64,000 bases of DNA, from NCBI RefSeq assembly GCF_000512585.2, contig NC_089241.1:3614001-3678000 (forward strand), given 5' to 3'. Positions 1-11,585 of the stretch are shown piece by piece; position 1 is the first letter of the stretch, and every line of letters starts with the position of its first letter. Source of the DNA: Kwoniella bestiolae CBS 10118. Lineage: Eukaryota > Basidiomycota > Tremellomycetes > Tremellales > Cryptococcaceae. The notes beneath the pieces were generated by a model. The model made no database searches, was not told the origin of the DNA, and was given only the letters and a program-made list of their open reading frames with translations. Made by a program: the position numbers and the translations under genes.

Positions 1-308
1 GTCCGGACGGCATCGCGATAGATACTCATCCGCCGCTATATACGAACAGCTCAGCTCGGATCAAACCATGTCTACCTGCAAATTATAGCCTGGGATAAGT
101 TACAGTCAACACTCACGCTGTCCTGGAATTTTCGATTGGTAGCCTTGTAATTAAAGTATCGATAATTCTCGTATATCCTCTCCACAGCATATTGAAAGAA
201 GGTCTGATCGACGGTGAGTAAGGGTACGACGTTCTTGATTCCGAGGAAACGGAGGATGTTATGCCGAAGATCAGATAGCTCCCAAACCTTGTCTGCCGCT
301 GAAAACAT
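1..308 (-). CDS. F-box-like family protein, 5' part (runs off left edge)
   Basis: Exon 1 is 308-117 (64 codons). A GTGAGT donor at 116 opens an 81-nt intron (116-36) that ends in TATAG. Exon 2 starts at 35 and reads RRMSIYRDAVRT to the window edge. Exon 1 carries the family's F-box-like helix set, beginning KVWELSDLRHNILRFL. The RDAVRT start of exon 2 matches the exon-2 starts of the paralogues at 13-45 kb (for example YLGSVRTVDL and YWNAVRTIKL), and the junction is phase 0 as in all of them. A typical member needs about 340-360 more codons, so most of the gene lies to the left of the window. A pyrimidine-rich TTTTCAG just inside the start codon looks like an acceptor, so a short upstream exon is possible, but no in-frame ATG was found for one. 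The family is clear; the biochemical function is not known. Confidence 0.7.
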
Positions 309-714
309 ATTGAAAAAGGAGGAGGATGTTGATAGTGACCGAATGATTTTGAATGGTCTACTTACAGCGTGGTGAGCATTCTGAAGAGAGTCACCAACTA
401 CAAAACAGGTGTAAAAAAGCGGAAAGATGAAGGTGTATAGATCAACGGCGCATTGCTCGGAGGCATCAGTCGGACCTGTGCAACATCATGAAACACTCCC
501 TAAAGATGATCCAAGCGGAGAGTGGCAAGGAGGGTGGTAGTTCAAGCAGACTGTGGGAAGACCGCATGAGTGCAATGAGGGTATCAGCAATAAAAGACAT
601 TTACAGTGAACATCCTTCTATGTATGGCTGTGAAACGACGTCTAAGGGCAATTAACGGTTCATGATGATCATGGCATACATATCTCTCTCGTTACGAAAA
701 ATATATACTGTACA
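309..714. other. Intergenic spacer
   Basis: This 406-nt stretch lies between the start codon of the edge gene and the stop codon of the short F-box-like gene. It would hold the promoter of the former and the 3' UTR of the latter. No coding exon, RNA gene or repeat is evident. Confidence 0.5.
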
Positions 715-973
715 CTACTCGGAAATGTCGAATGGATCCAAATGCTTCACCGATGACTCGAAGGTTGCTTTTGAAACTCGAATCATCACAGCGAGATCGT
801 TCCTCTCGAGGTTAGAGAGTAGCATATCTTGAAGAGAGGGGATGGCGAGTACTCTCTCCATTGCGCTGGGTTCTTGAATCGTAGCGGGGGTAGTCCTGTG
901 TATGAGCGAAAGGTGTTATTTCAGCTATTGGCAGTGAGAGGGAAGAAGGAAGACTGGACACTCACGTTGACAT
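715..973 (-). CDS. Short F-box-like protein (62 aa), two exons
   Basis: Exon 1 is only 8 nt (973-966, ATG TCA AC). The intron 965-896 has a GTGAGT donor and a CACAG acceptor. Exon 2 (895-715) reads to a TAG stop, giving 62 codons in all. Residues from about 14 on (MERVLAIPSLQDMLLSNL, then MIRVSKATFESSVKHL) match the F-box-like exon of the local family, for example RVSKLFLEGGVETLYRNF in the gene at 43.9 kb. The 8-nt phase-2 first exon is the same arrangement as in the paralogue at 38.5 kb. The long substrate-side half coded by the next exon in other members is absent, because the frame stops about 15 residues before the usual splice donor. It may be a real F-box-only product or a truncated copy; the sequence alone cannot decide. 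Two overlapping longer frames to its right are low-complexity and look like its 5' UTR. Confidence 0.55.
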
Positions 974-1559
974 GACCAAGTGTGTATCGTTGGCAGCGGT
1001 GTAATGAGCTGAATACGAGTAAGGTTTCCGGATGGGCTTGACGAAGATTGGATGTTTTGATGAATGCTTTGATAGGTTGGACCGAACGAGAAAAGGAAGA
1101 GGAATGAAAGGAACAAATGAAAAAAAAAAGATATAGCGGAAGAGGTGGTAATGGTATATATATATATATGACTCCTCGTAAAGGTAAAGGGGGAAGGAAA
1201 ACAAATGAGGTTATCGTACAATTACGAGTAATAGAAGAGAGGGAAAAGAGGCGAGAAAGAAAATGTAGGAAATCTCAAAAGTATCAGTCAACGCATCCAT
1301 AAGAGCAGGATTTGACATACGAGGTAGGGCGCACAGACCATGTGAGTAAGGTTCATCTATTTGGTGAGTATATATATGATGATATATAATAATGCATAAA
1401 TCATAGATGGATAGCCAAAGTGTATCTTACAAAGCATATATCAATAGACCACCAATTCCTCCTTCTGCTATGGGGTCATCCGACTTGTTACTACCTTCAC
1501 CCAACTGCACGCCCACCCCAAACCACGTCTTCTACAACTTCGTTCCTTCATGAATCAAC
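974..1559. other. Intergenic spacer with A-rich and TA tracts
   Basis: This is the region upstream of the short F-box-like gene and downstream of the Acl4-like stop codon. It contains a purine-rich stretch, an A9 run near 1119 and a 15-nt TA tract. Open frames here are low-complexity (Phe/Tyr/Ser- or Lys/Arg-rich), and no gene is supported. Confidence 0.5.
1155..1169. repeat. TA dinucleotide microsatellite
   Basis: A run of seven to eight TA units sits between a purine-rich stretch and an ordinary spacer, upstream of the short F-box-like gene. It is the only simple repeat of this kind noted in the left third of the window. Confidence 0.7.
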
Positions 1560-3017
1560 CTAAGCCATCTCTACATCCCCATCCTCATCCTCCTCATCAT
1601 GTATAGCAGGCACCACCCCATTCTTCGTCAACTCCTCTAACAACTCAGCAACATGCGATCCAATACCTTCATCTTCATATTCCTGATCCTCATATAACCT
1701 CGCACATTCCACCAACGATCTCATGCTTTCGCTCAGACATTCCTCTACACTCATGGGTTCGTCGTTCTCAGCATCTTCACCTGCCCCTTCGGCCTTAGCG
1801 GCGGTAGTGAGAAGAGAAGGGTTTTCCTTGATAGCTTCTGCTCGGAGGTATAATGCCCATCCTTCTAAATACGCTCCTTCGATGTTCAAGGTATCTTCCT
1901 CTCGTACTGTAGATAGTATATCTAAAGCTTCGAGATGAAGGTTGTGTTCAAGTAAGAGTCGAGATAAGGCGAGTCGCACAGGTAGAGCAGGTAATATAGG
2001 ATCGACTGTTAAATAACACAATATAACGTCAGATTGATTCCCAGTTCCTGGAGTGGCTCCAAGAGCTGAGCTTACATGGTTCTCTACCTTCCAAATCATT
2101 ATACAAACTAATCACCACATTCTTGGCATCTTCGAATCTAGATTGGGACATCCTGATACTGGCTAATGATAATTTGACTTCCGCATCATTTGGTGATATG
2201 CTCAGAGCTCGTTGGATCAGATCGTCACAGTTCTTCTCAGCAGCCTCTTCCATACTAGTCATCGAGCTTTGGTCAGCTGATATTCGAGAACCTGAGCGAG
2301 ATCACTGACTCACCATAAATCGGACATCCAAATTTCAATCATAGCTACCAAAGCAGTAACGGCCATTTGTCTATCTTCATCCACCTCTTCCTCATCTTCT
2401 GCGTCACCTTGCTGTTTCCCTTTGCCCTTCCTATCCTGCTCTGCTATACGTTTCTCGAGCATAGCTGTGGCTGTAGAGTAGTATCCCAAAGCTTCTTGAG
2501 GCTCGGATGCTGATTGGGCGAGATAGAGGTAAGGGGATGGGTGGGAGGGTGGTTCGGTGACATGCGGAGGGAACAGGTGTAACAGGTGCTGGAATACATC
2601 ATCAGCTTGCTTCAACATTGAGTAAAGTCACCGAAGTTCTGGCCAGCTAGTACGCTTATACACTCACCTCTCTCCCACGATCTTCATCACCCGCTTCCAG
2701 CTCTGCTATACCTACCAACTCTCTAGCTTCTACATTGGAAGGTTCGAGCTCCAACGCTCTGTCCAGGAATTTGATGGCGAGTTCGAAGTTCGATTGAGCA
2801 AGGAGGGTATGCGATTTGTCTAGATCAAGACGATAGTGTTGTCAGTAACCGATGGGATCTCTAGCCAGATATGGTATGGAATCTAAGGAGGTTGGTTCTC
2901 ACCTATCAAGCTGGCAGCATCGATTGGTCCGGCCGTACTACTATCCCTAGCTGTAGGTATGTTCTGGGCTTTCGAGGGCTTGACGCTTCTCCTGGCACAA
3001 TTCTTCTTACGTGCCAT
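1560..3017 (-). CDS. ACL4: TPR-type ribosome assembly chaperone, Acl4-like
   Basis: Five exons: 3017-2903, 2819-2668, 2609-2314, 2254-2076 and 2005-1560. The phases close to 395 codons plus stop. The N-terminus is basic (MARKKNCARRSVKPSKAQ). TPR helices follow, for example SNFELAIKFLDRALELEP, LVGIAELEAGDEDRGRE and CDDLIQRALSISPNDAEV. The C-terminus is strongly acidic and ends DGDVEMA. This layout is that of Acl4, the dedicated chaperone of ribosomal protein uL4 (Rpl4) in yeast, which binds nascent Rpl4 and escorts it to the nucleus. The identification rests on TPR spacing and the acidic tail rather than on a unique motif, so another small TPR protein is possible. The splice before exon 3 uses a TTGAAG acceptor, weaker than the others. 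Confidence 0.8.
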
Positions 3018-3947
3018 GTTGGGTTAGTGATTCTGAGTGTACACGATAGATTAAGAGGCTGGAAAGATGTATATATGTATATCACCAGAGATTTATAATT
3101 TTTGTTGTCATATGTTGAAGAACAGTCGTGGTGAACCAGGCACGAATCAAGTCACGTGGTTTTAGTGGAATCACATCACTACCTGTACTTTGTATTCATA
3201 GCTCATGGCTCAAGCTGCTTCTCCCCATCACCGTTGCAAATGGGGACACCAGCATACAGTACTACCGGACAACCAGGACGCCGAGAGAGATATCAATGAT
3301 CCATCATCCTTTGCAGACCAGCTGAAACACCAACCTTCCCTTCCTTGATGAACCTGTCAAGATCCAATCTTGCTACTACCCGTTTTGAAACGGAAAAATA
3401 CATGATCGACCAGTCAATCCGATCAATCAACTATCATGACCCCTTGTACCTCTCCTTTCCATGCATAGCATTCATTCTCATGATCGACCATTTACCCACC
3501 TTTGATCCAATAAGTCATAGATGGTAATTATATACATTGCAAGGGAAAGAGGTACGGGAGCAGAGAGATTGTACGCAGCCCGTAGTGAAGATAAGCTTGA
3601 CGACTGATCCATTCGTCCCGCAACAAGGATTCTAGAACAGCTGGCAAGAACAATACTGAAAAGCAACATTGAAGGGAGATACGAGATATAACGACTGATG
3701 TCCTCCAAGCAATACTACTAGGGAAGCCGTGAAGATCTATTTGATTAATTGGTTTTGTTTCTCGCATTCATATTACCCCGAAGGAAGGACGGGATCCTTC
3801 TAATTTGCTGTAATAGGATCACCAAATCCTTAACACCGAACTTCAACTCACATCGGACTCACTGATAGTGTGGACGACGATACCTTGACCGTTGATTAAC
3901 TTCACCTGAACAGTCAAAAGTAGGTAGAGAGTCGTGGTGGACCATGA
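3018..3947. other. Divergent intergenic region
   Basis: This is a 930-nt shared upstream region of the Acl4-like gene (minus) and the seven-helix gene (plus). Short open frames on both strands lack coding character and splice continuity. No RNA gene or repeat was seen. Confidence 0.5.
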
Positions 3948-6253
3948 ATGATGGACTTGCTGGAGAGAGCTCAGTCAGCTTATGTGTGTGAGTGTATCTC
4001 TTGAGCCCAACCAATCGAGGGTCTAAAGCTAAAGGTCATATAAATGTGTATAGTGATCTCACTATCCTCAATCCCATTACTGCTCCTATCTATCATACCT
4101 CATCTCCTCCCATCCCATCTATCCGGCATTTCCCCGACCGCTCGACTCAGCCCTCCGACAATCTCTCTGGTGATATGGACAATCCTCAAATGCAGTAGTA
4201 CGATCCTAGACCGATATGTTCTCAAGAAAGCACAGGATCTGACCTGTAGTGTCGATGCGATCGTCATAGCTGCTCTGACGACTGGTACGGTCGCTCATAT
4301 ACCTGCGATTGCTTTGGTGGGTGTCACCATCTCTCAATCTGATTTCGACTTCGGGTCATCTGGGTAGTTCGATATGAGATCTCAAGCTGATTTCGATTGA
4401 TGGCTCAATATAGTATCGATATCGCTCTCTTCCTACACCTTCCACACCGAGCCCTACCCCGCCTACCAACCTCCGAAATACCATCTGTCTAGCTATCATC
4501 TATGCATACTCCCTCTTACCATGCGTCCCAACACTCTCCAAAGCCATCTCACGAGGGTTCACATCTTCAAAGGGTCTATCAAAATGGTGGGGTTACTATT
4601 GTATAGCCGATGGCGATTGGTTCAGAACGAGTGAGTCGACCTGCTCATAGCGGTACTGCATGTGTAGACGAGACACTACCATATTCATGTTGAAAGAAAG
4701 AGCACAACGAGATACTGATTCCCTAGTTGTGGCTATTGCACTCTAGTCCGCCCTCTCACCCTCCTCGCTCCTCTCGTAATGACTCTACCATTCACCGTCC
4801 TGATCTTCTCTGTCCTCTACTCCACCTCGGGCCATCCCTCTCCTCATATACATCCTACAGCCAGGCACTGGGCCCAAGCGACTTTTCTTCTGATCGGCCC
4901 ACTGGCGATAGGTGGGTATGTGATACTTGAGCAGATAGTAGGGTGGAATGATACCTGGTTACTGAGGGGTTTAGAGGGTGAGTCAGACTGACAATCTCAA
5001 TCTCATGCCTTTCCGAGCATCCATCGACCACCACTTTATCCAGTGTATGAAGAGGAGGTGCACAGTGGTCCAATACTTACCAATTGTATCTCACAGCCAC
5101 CGCCGGACCGATCTTAGCCCTCTCACTCCTATTCAACCTCCAAACATGGTCCACCTATTCCCACTGGGTCCGTCTCCGTGGTCCACCCCCACCTCCCGAC
5201 CACTCCAACCCCAGCACACCACTCTTACTGGGGTCAAACTCATTGTCCAAACGGAGCTCATCATTCTATGTCGACAAGCTAGAGGATATTCCCGGACTAG
5301 TGCCCAAACGAAGTGTCAGATTCCCTCCCACACCACAACAAGTCGAGTATATACCTGATCGTACATCCCCGGGATTGTTCAATCGTAGAGCGAAGATGGA
5401 GAGTCTGTTACCTCCTCCTGCGAAAAGGAAATCGGGGTTGTTAAAATCTGCTTTGATTAATTCGAGATCCCCACATATCGTGGCAGCAGAAGAAGAAGGG
5501 CAGAGGATGGAGGTGGAGACGGAGTTGGATCTGGAAAGAGGATTGCACCCCCATCCACATTCCATCAATGAGAACTTCTCCCCTCCTACCGATTTATCTC
5601 CCACACATGAGGCCACCCAGATGATAAAGCAAGTACCACAGCTGATCATAAAACAACCCACACCCATCCACCTGGACAGATCCCGCTACTCGTCCAGTAC
5701 CAATGCCTCATCGCCATTTCAATATCAAGATCTCGTTACGTTCTACTCTATTACCCCATCTGAGGGGAGAGGTAGGAATAGCGTGTGGCCGAATTCTGTC
5801 TATTCGTCTACTACTTTGCCTTACGACGGGAGAGCTCCACCCACCTTGGGTGGATTCACAAGAGGGAGTAGTACGAGTAGCTCGAACGGGAGCGGAAAGC
5901 CTTTGAGCGAGATGGTGGGTGGTATCGGACACCAAGCACCCGTACCACCTGTACCATCCAACACCAGATCGATCTCCGAGGGTGACCCGGTGTATCCCTT
6001 TCCTCAATCAGCTAAACCCAAGCCTCGACCTGTCGTAGTCAGATCAACGTCAGAGAAAGAGCAAGCCCATAGCGAGACATCATCTATATACTCTCAACCA
6101 TCTATCGTAGAACCACATTACCCCGCCTCGCATAGGCCATCAATGATGTATGGTAGGAGTACAAGTAGCTTTGGTAAATCGAGTGAGAAGACCATGGCTC
6201 CTACGCCTGAGATGCAAGAGGAGGAGGAGGAGGAGATGATCAAGTTTGGTTAA
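3948..6253 (+). CDS. Orphan seven-transmembrane protein with long cytosolic-type tail
   Basis: Five exons: 3948-3987, 4054-4316, 4414-4630, 4747-4977 and 5097-6253, giving 635 codons. Seven hydrophobic spans of about 20 residues can be counted: roughly 14-34, 49-70, 80-101, 123-144, 177-200, 217-239 and 254-275. A tail of about 360 residues follows, rich in Ser, Pro, Thr and charged residues, including a PPPPP run just after helix 7 and EEEEE near the end. Seven helices plus a long disordered tail is the layout of fungal G-protein-coupled receptors. The spacing of helices 1-3 (short N-terminus, CSVD before helix 3, HIPAIAL inside it) resembles Ste3 pheromone receptors, but no Ste3 signature was recognised. 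The intron before exon 4 uses a second AG (CTCTAG) because the first would bring a stop into frame. The small orphan gene downstream is on the same strand, 229 nt away. Ligand and partner are unknown. Confidence 0.65.
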
Positions 6254-6482
6254 AACCAGCATCGGTATATGGGTGGACGGGTGGACGGAATGGTTAACTT
6301 ATCTTATCAGCGTCTCGGAAAGAACCGGTTGTATCAGGACGACTTCCGTCCCGTGCGGGAGATTTCAATGTTCTCGAGCGTCTTCCCTTCATCTGTACTA
6401 GCATCCATACATTCAAATATATAATGCATTGCACTAGGAATTTAATATGTGATTTGATACAAACCACCAACCCGTATAAGCC

Positions 6483-7489
6483 ATGTCCGCCCATACCCGA
6501 ACCATCCTCCTCTCACTCTCAACCATAGGAATAGGTCTGATAACATACCAACACCTCCGACTATGCTCGCTCTACCCTGATCTACCTGTTCTCCCTCAAG
6601 TCGACATATCGAACCGCAAGAACAGATCGTATAGTAATAAGGAATGGACGAATTGCGAAGTAGGCGACTCATGGGCTGTCAGAGCTCCCCTAGATCACTT
6701 GAACCGGAACCGGGGTGCGGGGGATGTGGGCAAGGAATGGAATAGGTGTTTCTGGACGACATGGCCATTGAGGTTGGAGGGTCGTCTGTCAGGTATAGTC
6801 AAGAGTATTGTTGGGTCGAGTTATGGTAGTGCGACTGGGAAAGAGGTGGATCTGGGAAGGGGAGGGTTCGAAGTGGATCCTGGGGATACGTTGTTAAATG
6901 GTTTGGTGAGTTTGAATTCTTCCCTTCCCTATCTAGGATGGTCGAAGTGCGAGACAGAACGTACCTCGATAGTAGGATAGGATACCTGATTTGAACACGG
7001 ACACGAGGTCAGAACTGGTAGCATCTCCCTCTTCTGTGTCTCATCGTCCCGAACTGGCTGACGTATCATCTGAATCCCTAGTTCACAGTAGAATCCCTCG
7101 ACCCGATCCCCCTGCCCCTCAACGGTACTTCCCAAACCCAAACTCAAATCACCTACTCATGGGGTTCTCTCTCCCCTCCTTCCTCCCCAACCTCACATCC
7201 GTACATACCCATAAAAGGGGGATATCACACCCTATCTGTACTACCCACATCTTCTCTAAATGGTTCGACCGACCATTCCAAGGAGAAAGAAGGTGATAAA
7301 ACGGATTATGTATATCTAGTATTCACAGCTCAAGGTGTATCCACGCGCTCTCGAGGGGATGAGAGAGTAGGGATCCTCGATGATCTGTTTATATCGTTTC
7401 ACAAGGCCTATTCGAGGGTATTGATCCATCTGACTATTCGGAATATGGGATTATCAAAGCAAGTGGAGAGGGTCGAGCATTGGCCATGA
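6483..7489 (+). CDS. Small membrane-anchored orphan protein
   Basis: Exon 1 is 6483-6905 and exon 2 is 7082-7489, joined phase 0 across a 176-nt intron (GTGAGT to CCCTAG) to give 276 codons. An N-terminal hydrophobic segment at about residues 7-25 (TILLSLSTIGIGLITYQHL) looks like a signal anchor. The next part is basic and Trp-rich (EWNRCFWTTWPLRLEGRL), and the C-terminal third has good coding character (YVYLVFTAQGV, ISFHKAYSRVLIHLTI). No family was recognised. A mitochondrial or ER location is possible from the N-terminus but is not shown. The exon-2 start was chosen because the CACAG six bases later would put a stop at the join, while CCCTAG keeps the frame. The intron is long for this genome and may hide a further small exon. 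Confidence 0.6.
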
Positions 7490-8008
7490 ACCATGAGCTA
7501 TGAGCGAAATAGATCTGGGTGAGAAGAGAGCGAGAAAGACCAAGTTAGCATCTGTTGGTTGTTGGTTGGGGGTCGAAATGCGACTTCCCTTCATCTGTCT
7601 TCCTATCATCCGTCATAAATATGTACTTCTTTTTGTATCCATGTGGGAATGCACATAACACAACACAGGATCAGAGGGGCATGACATATTCATGCAATGA
7701 TATCAGACCGACAGCAATACCACGAGAAAAGTCCATCATAACATAACATAAAAAACCTCATCATCTCTTGACTACTAAAAAGAAATATACTATACACATC
7801 ATGACTGTTCAGTCAAACGTTCTATGTTTGTGAGGGGAGGACATATGAGAAGATACATAATGACGTCAATTTTACCAACTACCTTCCACTTATGTTTCCC
7901 TTCCGTAGCCTAGCATTTCCCATTCTGCAGTTCCATCTATCACGATCTTCTTGCCACCCTCGGCTCTGACTATTATTCCACAACGACAAACCGTGTCAAT
8001 CCCTCCAC
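7490..8008. other. Convergent intergenic region
   Basis: The two flanking genes end toward each other here, so this should hold both 3' UTRs. It is AT-rich from about 7600 to 7900. No additional gene, RNA or repeat is evident. Confidence 0.5.
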
Positions 8009-11000
8009 CTACCGATGATGTCCATACCCCCCACCCTGATACCCATAAACCTGTCCCACCTGCGGCTGACTCGAAGGTCTAGGCGGCGGATGCCCTCCAC
8101 CATAGAAAGCTTGCTGGGCATTATAGGGCTGTGGTGGTGGTGGTGGACCTCTTCGCGGATCGTACCCCGAAGGGCCTTGTCCAGGTGGCGGTCGATTGTT
8201 ATATCCCTGAGGAGGTCCAGCACCGGGGGGTAATCTCTGAGGGGGCTCCCAGTTCCCCTGTTGTTGATGTGGGGGTAATCCACCAGGAGGAGGTAATGGT
8301 CTCTGACCCTGTCCTGGTCCTGGTCCTCCATAACCCTGATGAGGCGGTGGACGTTGACCCTGCGAGGGGGGATGTTGGAACAATTGTCCAGGTTGAGGTT
8401 GACTGAATAATTGTCCAGGTTGGGGGCCCGGTGAAGTGGGATTGGGTCGTTGGGGGAAGGGTGAGGCTGGTGCGCCATTCGGTGCTCCCTGAGAGGGATG
8501 ATGAAATATCTGTCCCGGCTGTGGTCCAGAATGTTGAGGGTATAATGGTCTGACCTGTCCCTGACCTTGTGCTTGACCCTCTGGCGGACCTCTCCCATCA
8601 GTGACGACTCTTCGCATACCGCCCGAATTGGGTCCAGGAGGAGGTGGATGAGAAGGATTCGACATGGTTCGCTGTCTTGTATCGCGTCGTTCGTCTAGGG
8701 CCGTAAGGATGGGTGGACCATTGTTCTGAGTAGGGGGAGGTCCGAAAGAGGATTGGGGCACACCACCGGGCGGACCACGTATGTTGGGGGGAGGATGTTG
8801 TGGATGTGGATGATGGTATCCCTCATTAGGTGGGCGAGGTCCCGGTCCACCAGGAGAAGGCTGTGATACTGCTCGTTGGGGATTGTTGGGTGGTAATGGT
8901 CTTGGGGGTTGTTGGTGCGGACTGTAATTCTGAGATGGTGGAATCGATTGTTGGGATGGCGGACGAGGAGGTGGTGGAGACTGTTTGTTCGGTGGAACCG
9001 ATCGCATTTCATGATCGACCTGAGCGTTCTGCATACCATATGAAGGTGCACGCATTGGTGCTTCGTTGTTTCTACCATCCCTTGCTCGTTCGGGTTTGGA
9101 TAGGGTATTCTTCTTGGTAGAAACCGGTGGAAGTGGTGCAGGCGCAGGTGTAGGAGAAGGAGATTCGATAGGGTTGGCTCGAGGCAGAGGTTTCCCGGCT
9201 GAACCTGAATCAGCAGGTTTTGGTGGTGTACCTTTGACAGGCGCTTTAACCTCTTCTTTCGATTTCTCAGGATCGGTCGAAGCAGTCTTCTTCTCCTCAG
9301 TCACATTCCGACCGATCACACCGAGATACCAGAACATGAGGTTGGAAATTAACACCTGCTCGTATAACGGTCTTCTGGCATTGGCGAGTTTAATATGACT
9401 TAATCTGTACACTGCTCGTTCGACGTGGATGGGGTATCGAGCGTAGCTTGAGAACCCAGGAGAGGTCGGTGAGGGAGAAGGAGGTACACCAAGCGATTTG
9501 GCAGATTTCGAAGAACCAAGTAAAGCTGCAGCTGCCGCAGGACCAGCAGAGGAGAAGTTGGCAACTGATGATATTTCCTCCTGCTTCTTCTTTCCTCCAA
9601 ATAACGAGCCGAGGAATCTGTCCTTGTCCTTTTTCCCCTTCCCGTCTTTGTCCTTCTTATCCTTCTTCCCAAACAGACCACCTTTCTTTGACTTTTCCTT
9701 CTCTTTGGAAGTGGAGGAAGCCGAAGATGCTCCAGAATCTATACGAGCTAGATTAGGTTGCTCGATATTTACCGGTTTCATCTTCTGCTCCATAGGTTGT
9801 TGTGTCATTTGCTGCTGTTGTTGCTCTTGCTGCTGCTGCAGTGCCATACCAGGAGGAAGCGATGATCTCTGAGCGGGAGGAGCCATGCCGGGTGGTAAGT
9901 CGTATTGAGCGGAAGGGAGCGAAGAAGGTCGTTGTTGTGGTGTGGTAGGCGAGGGAGGTTGCAGAGAGTATTCTTCGGGTACTTGTAGGTTGGGTCCAGA
10001 AGTAGCCAAAGAAGGTATAGCGGGTCTTTCCAGCTGCATTTCTGCCCCAGGTGAAGTCCTCCTCACCCCAGCTAACGGGTCTCTGACATTCTCCTGAGTA
10101 GGCGTTCTATCATGGTCGTGTTCCGAGGCAAACCAATCTTGGCCATCTTGATGATCAGCTGAGGTCGTTATGACAGGTGGTAGAGAGAGCTTCTTTCCAG
10201 GTGGAGAAGGTTCAGGACTGGGTGTCAGGGAATGGTCGCGCGAAGATGACGAGACTGAGCTGGACCTTGAGTCCCTAGCGTACGCATCGAATATGTGAGC
10301 TTCATCAGTCGATTCGTCAGATCCTCTTCTATCTTCCAGATGTTGCACTGAGTCATGAAATACTTCGCGATCCTCATGCGACTCATCACTACCGCCCATA
10401 CTCAGGACTGTACCCGTACTTGATTTCTTGGTTCTATCGGAATAATCGAATTCGTCATCGAAAACAGGTAATTCTCGCTGAGGAGCAGCAGTCATTCTTC
10501 CTTTTCTCGTAGCAGCGAATCTGTGTCCACCACCATCGCCTGACAGACTCGCCTTTCCTCTAATCTTCGTGCGTGCCGAACGACGTAGGATTGATCCGGG
10601 TCGAGAGGGAATGAGAGGAGCGTCGTCGCCATCACCACCTTGAGGTATGTCATCTTGGAGGACTGTATATTGAAACAAGGGGTCAATAGGTCGATCCTGG
10701 ATAGCAAAACATTGCTGCGATGGAATGTGATACGGATTCGACCGAGAAAAGGTAGTGTGGTAGATTGAGGTAAGCAGAAAGAAATCACTCACATCCAGGA
10801 GCAACGTTCATACTCAGACTTCTCCTCAGCAAAGTCCTCATAGCTTCCGGATCATCATCCACCTCATCCGCCTCATCAACCAATTCCTCCAATTTCTGCA
10901 GATCATTCAGCGTCAACCCCTTCTCACCAGACCTTCCACCATATATACTAGCGGGTCTTCTAGTCGGTAAGGGCGGAGCCTCATTCTCAACATCATCCCC

Positions 11001-11585
11001 AGGTTTAGGTTGATATTGTCTACTCAGCATTGACCTTTTCCTTCCCAGTCCCTCAGCCCCTCTCCTACTGGGATTACGCGATAACCAACTCGGACTTCTA
11101 CTCAGTCCTGGAGCTTCGCCCGCTTCAGCCGCATCTGCATGAGTGGGGTCCGGGTGGGTATGCGATTTCAAGAATGCTCGGAACTCCCCTGGAGCAAGTT
11201 CGGGATGTAGGTGCGCTGGGACCCAGAACAATCCTGCATCTTCGCCGTTGAGTCCATCCGGGGTGGAAAGGGTGATATCGTCGTTGGTGTCGTACAGTGA
11301 TCCCGATGATTCAGGGCGAGAGCTCGGTGAGGGGGGCGGTAAGTCCGGATCTAATGGTAGGGCTCCTGGTCCAGCAGATGTTATCGATCTTCGCCTCAGG
11401 TTTCTGGTTTATATAGAGATAAGAGAAAGTCAGCTATGAAACACTACACAGCAACAAGGAGAAGGACCGGTAGATCTTTCTTGTTTTGCTGTTTGCTTTT
11501 TGCTTGATAGGATGATAAAGCAGTATACTCACCTCAAGGTATTGATCTCCCTCTCAATCTCTTGATCAGATACCTCTGAAGGCAT
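8009..11585 (-). CDS. Zds1/Zds2-family protein with long proline-rich C-terminus
   Basis: Three exons: 11585-11533, 11403-10793 and 10662-8009, giving 1105 codons. Near residues 75-95 is LFWVPAHLHPELAPGEFRAF, the N-terminal signature of the Zds family. Around residues 628-680 is the Zds C-terminal domain (YPIHVERAVYRLSHIKLANA, then PLYEQVLISNLMFWYLGVIG). In yeast, Zds1/Zds2 bind and restrain PP2A-Cdc55 and affect mitotic entry, silencing and mRNA export. Unlike yeast Zds1, where this domain sits near the end of the protein, here about 425 residues of Pro/Gln/Gly-rich sequence follow it. A Lys-rich block (KKDKKDKDGKGKKDKD) and a poly-Gln stretch lie in the disordered middle. The frame stays open through intron 2 upstream of 10662, so the TACAG acceptor there was chosen by phase. 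Confidence 0.85.

Noticed and set aside
925..1221. Overlapping open frames rich in Phe, Tyr, Ser and Pro
   Set aside because: Low-complexity translation of CT/TA-rich sequence. The coding signal there is the 8-nt first exon of the short F-box-like gene, in which the end of this frame serves as 5' UTR.
3948..6253. Calling the seven-helix gene a Ste3 pheromone receptor and hence a mating-type locus
   Set aside because: Only loose spacing similarity is visible, and none of the usual mating-type neighbours is present in the window.
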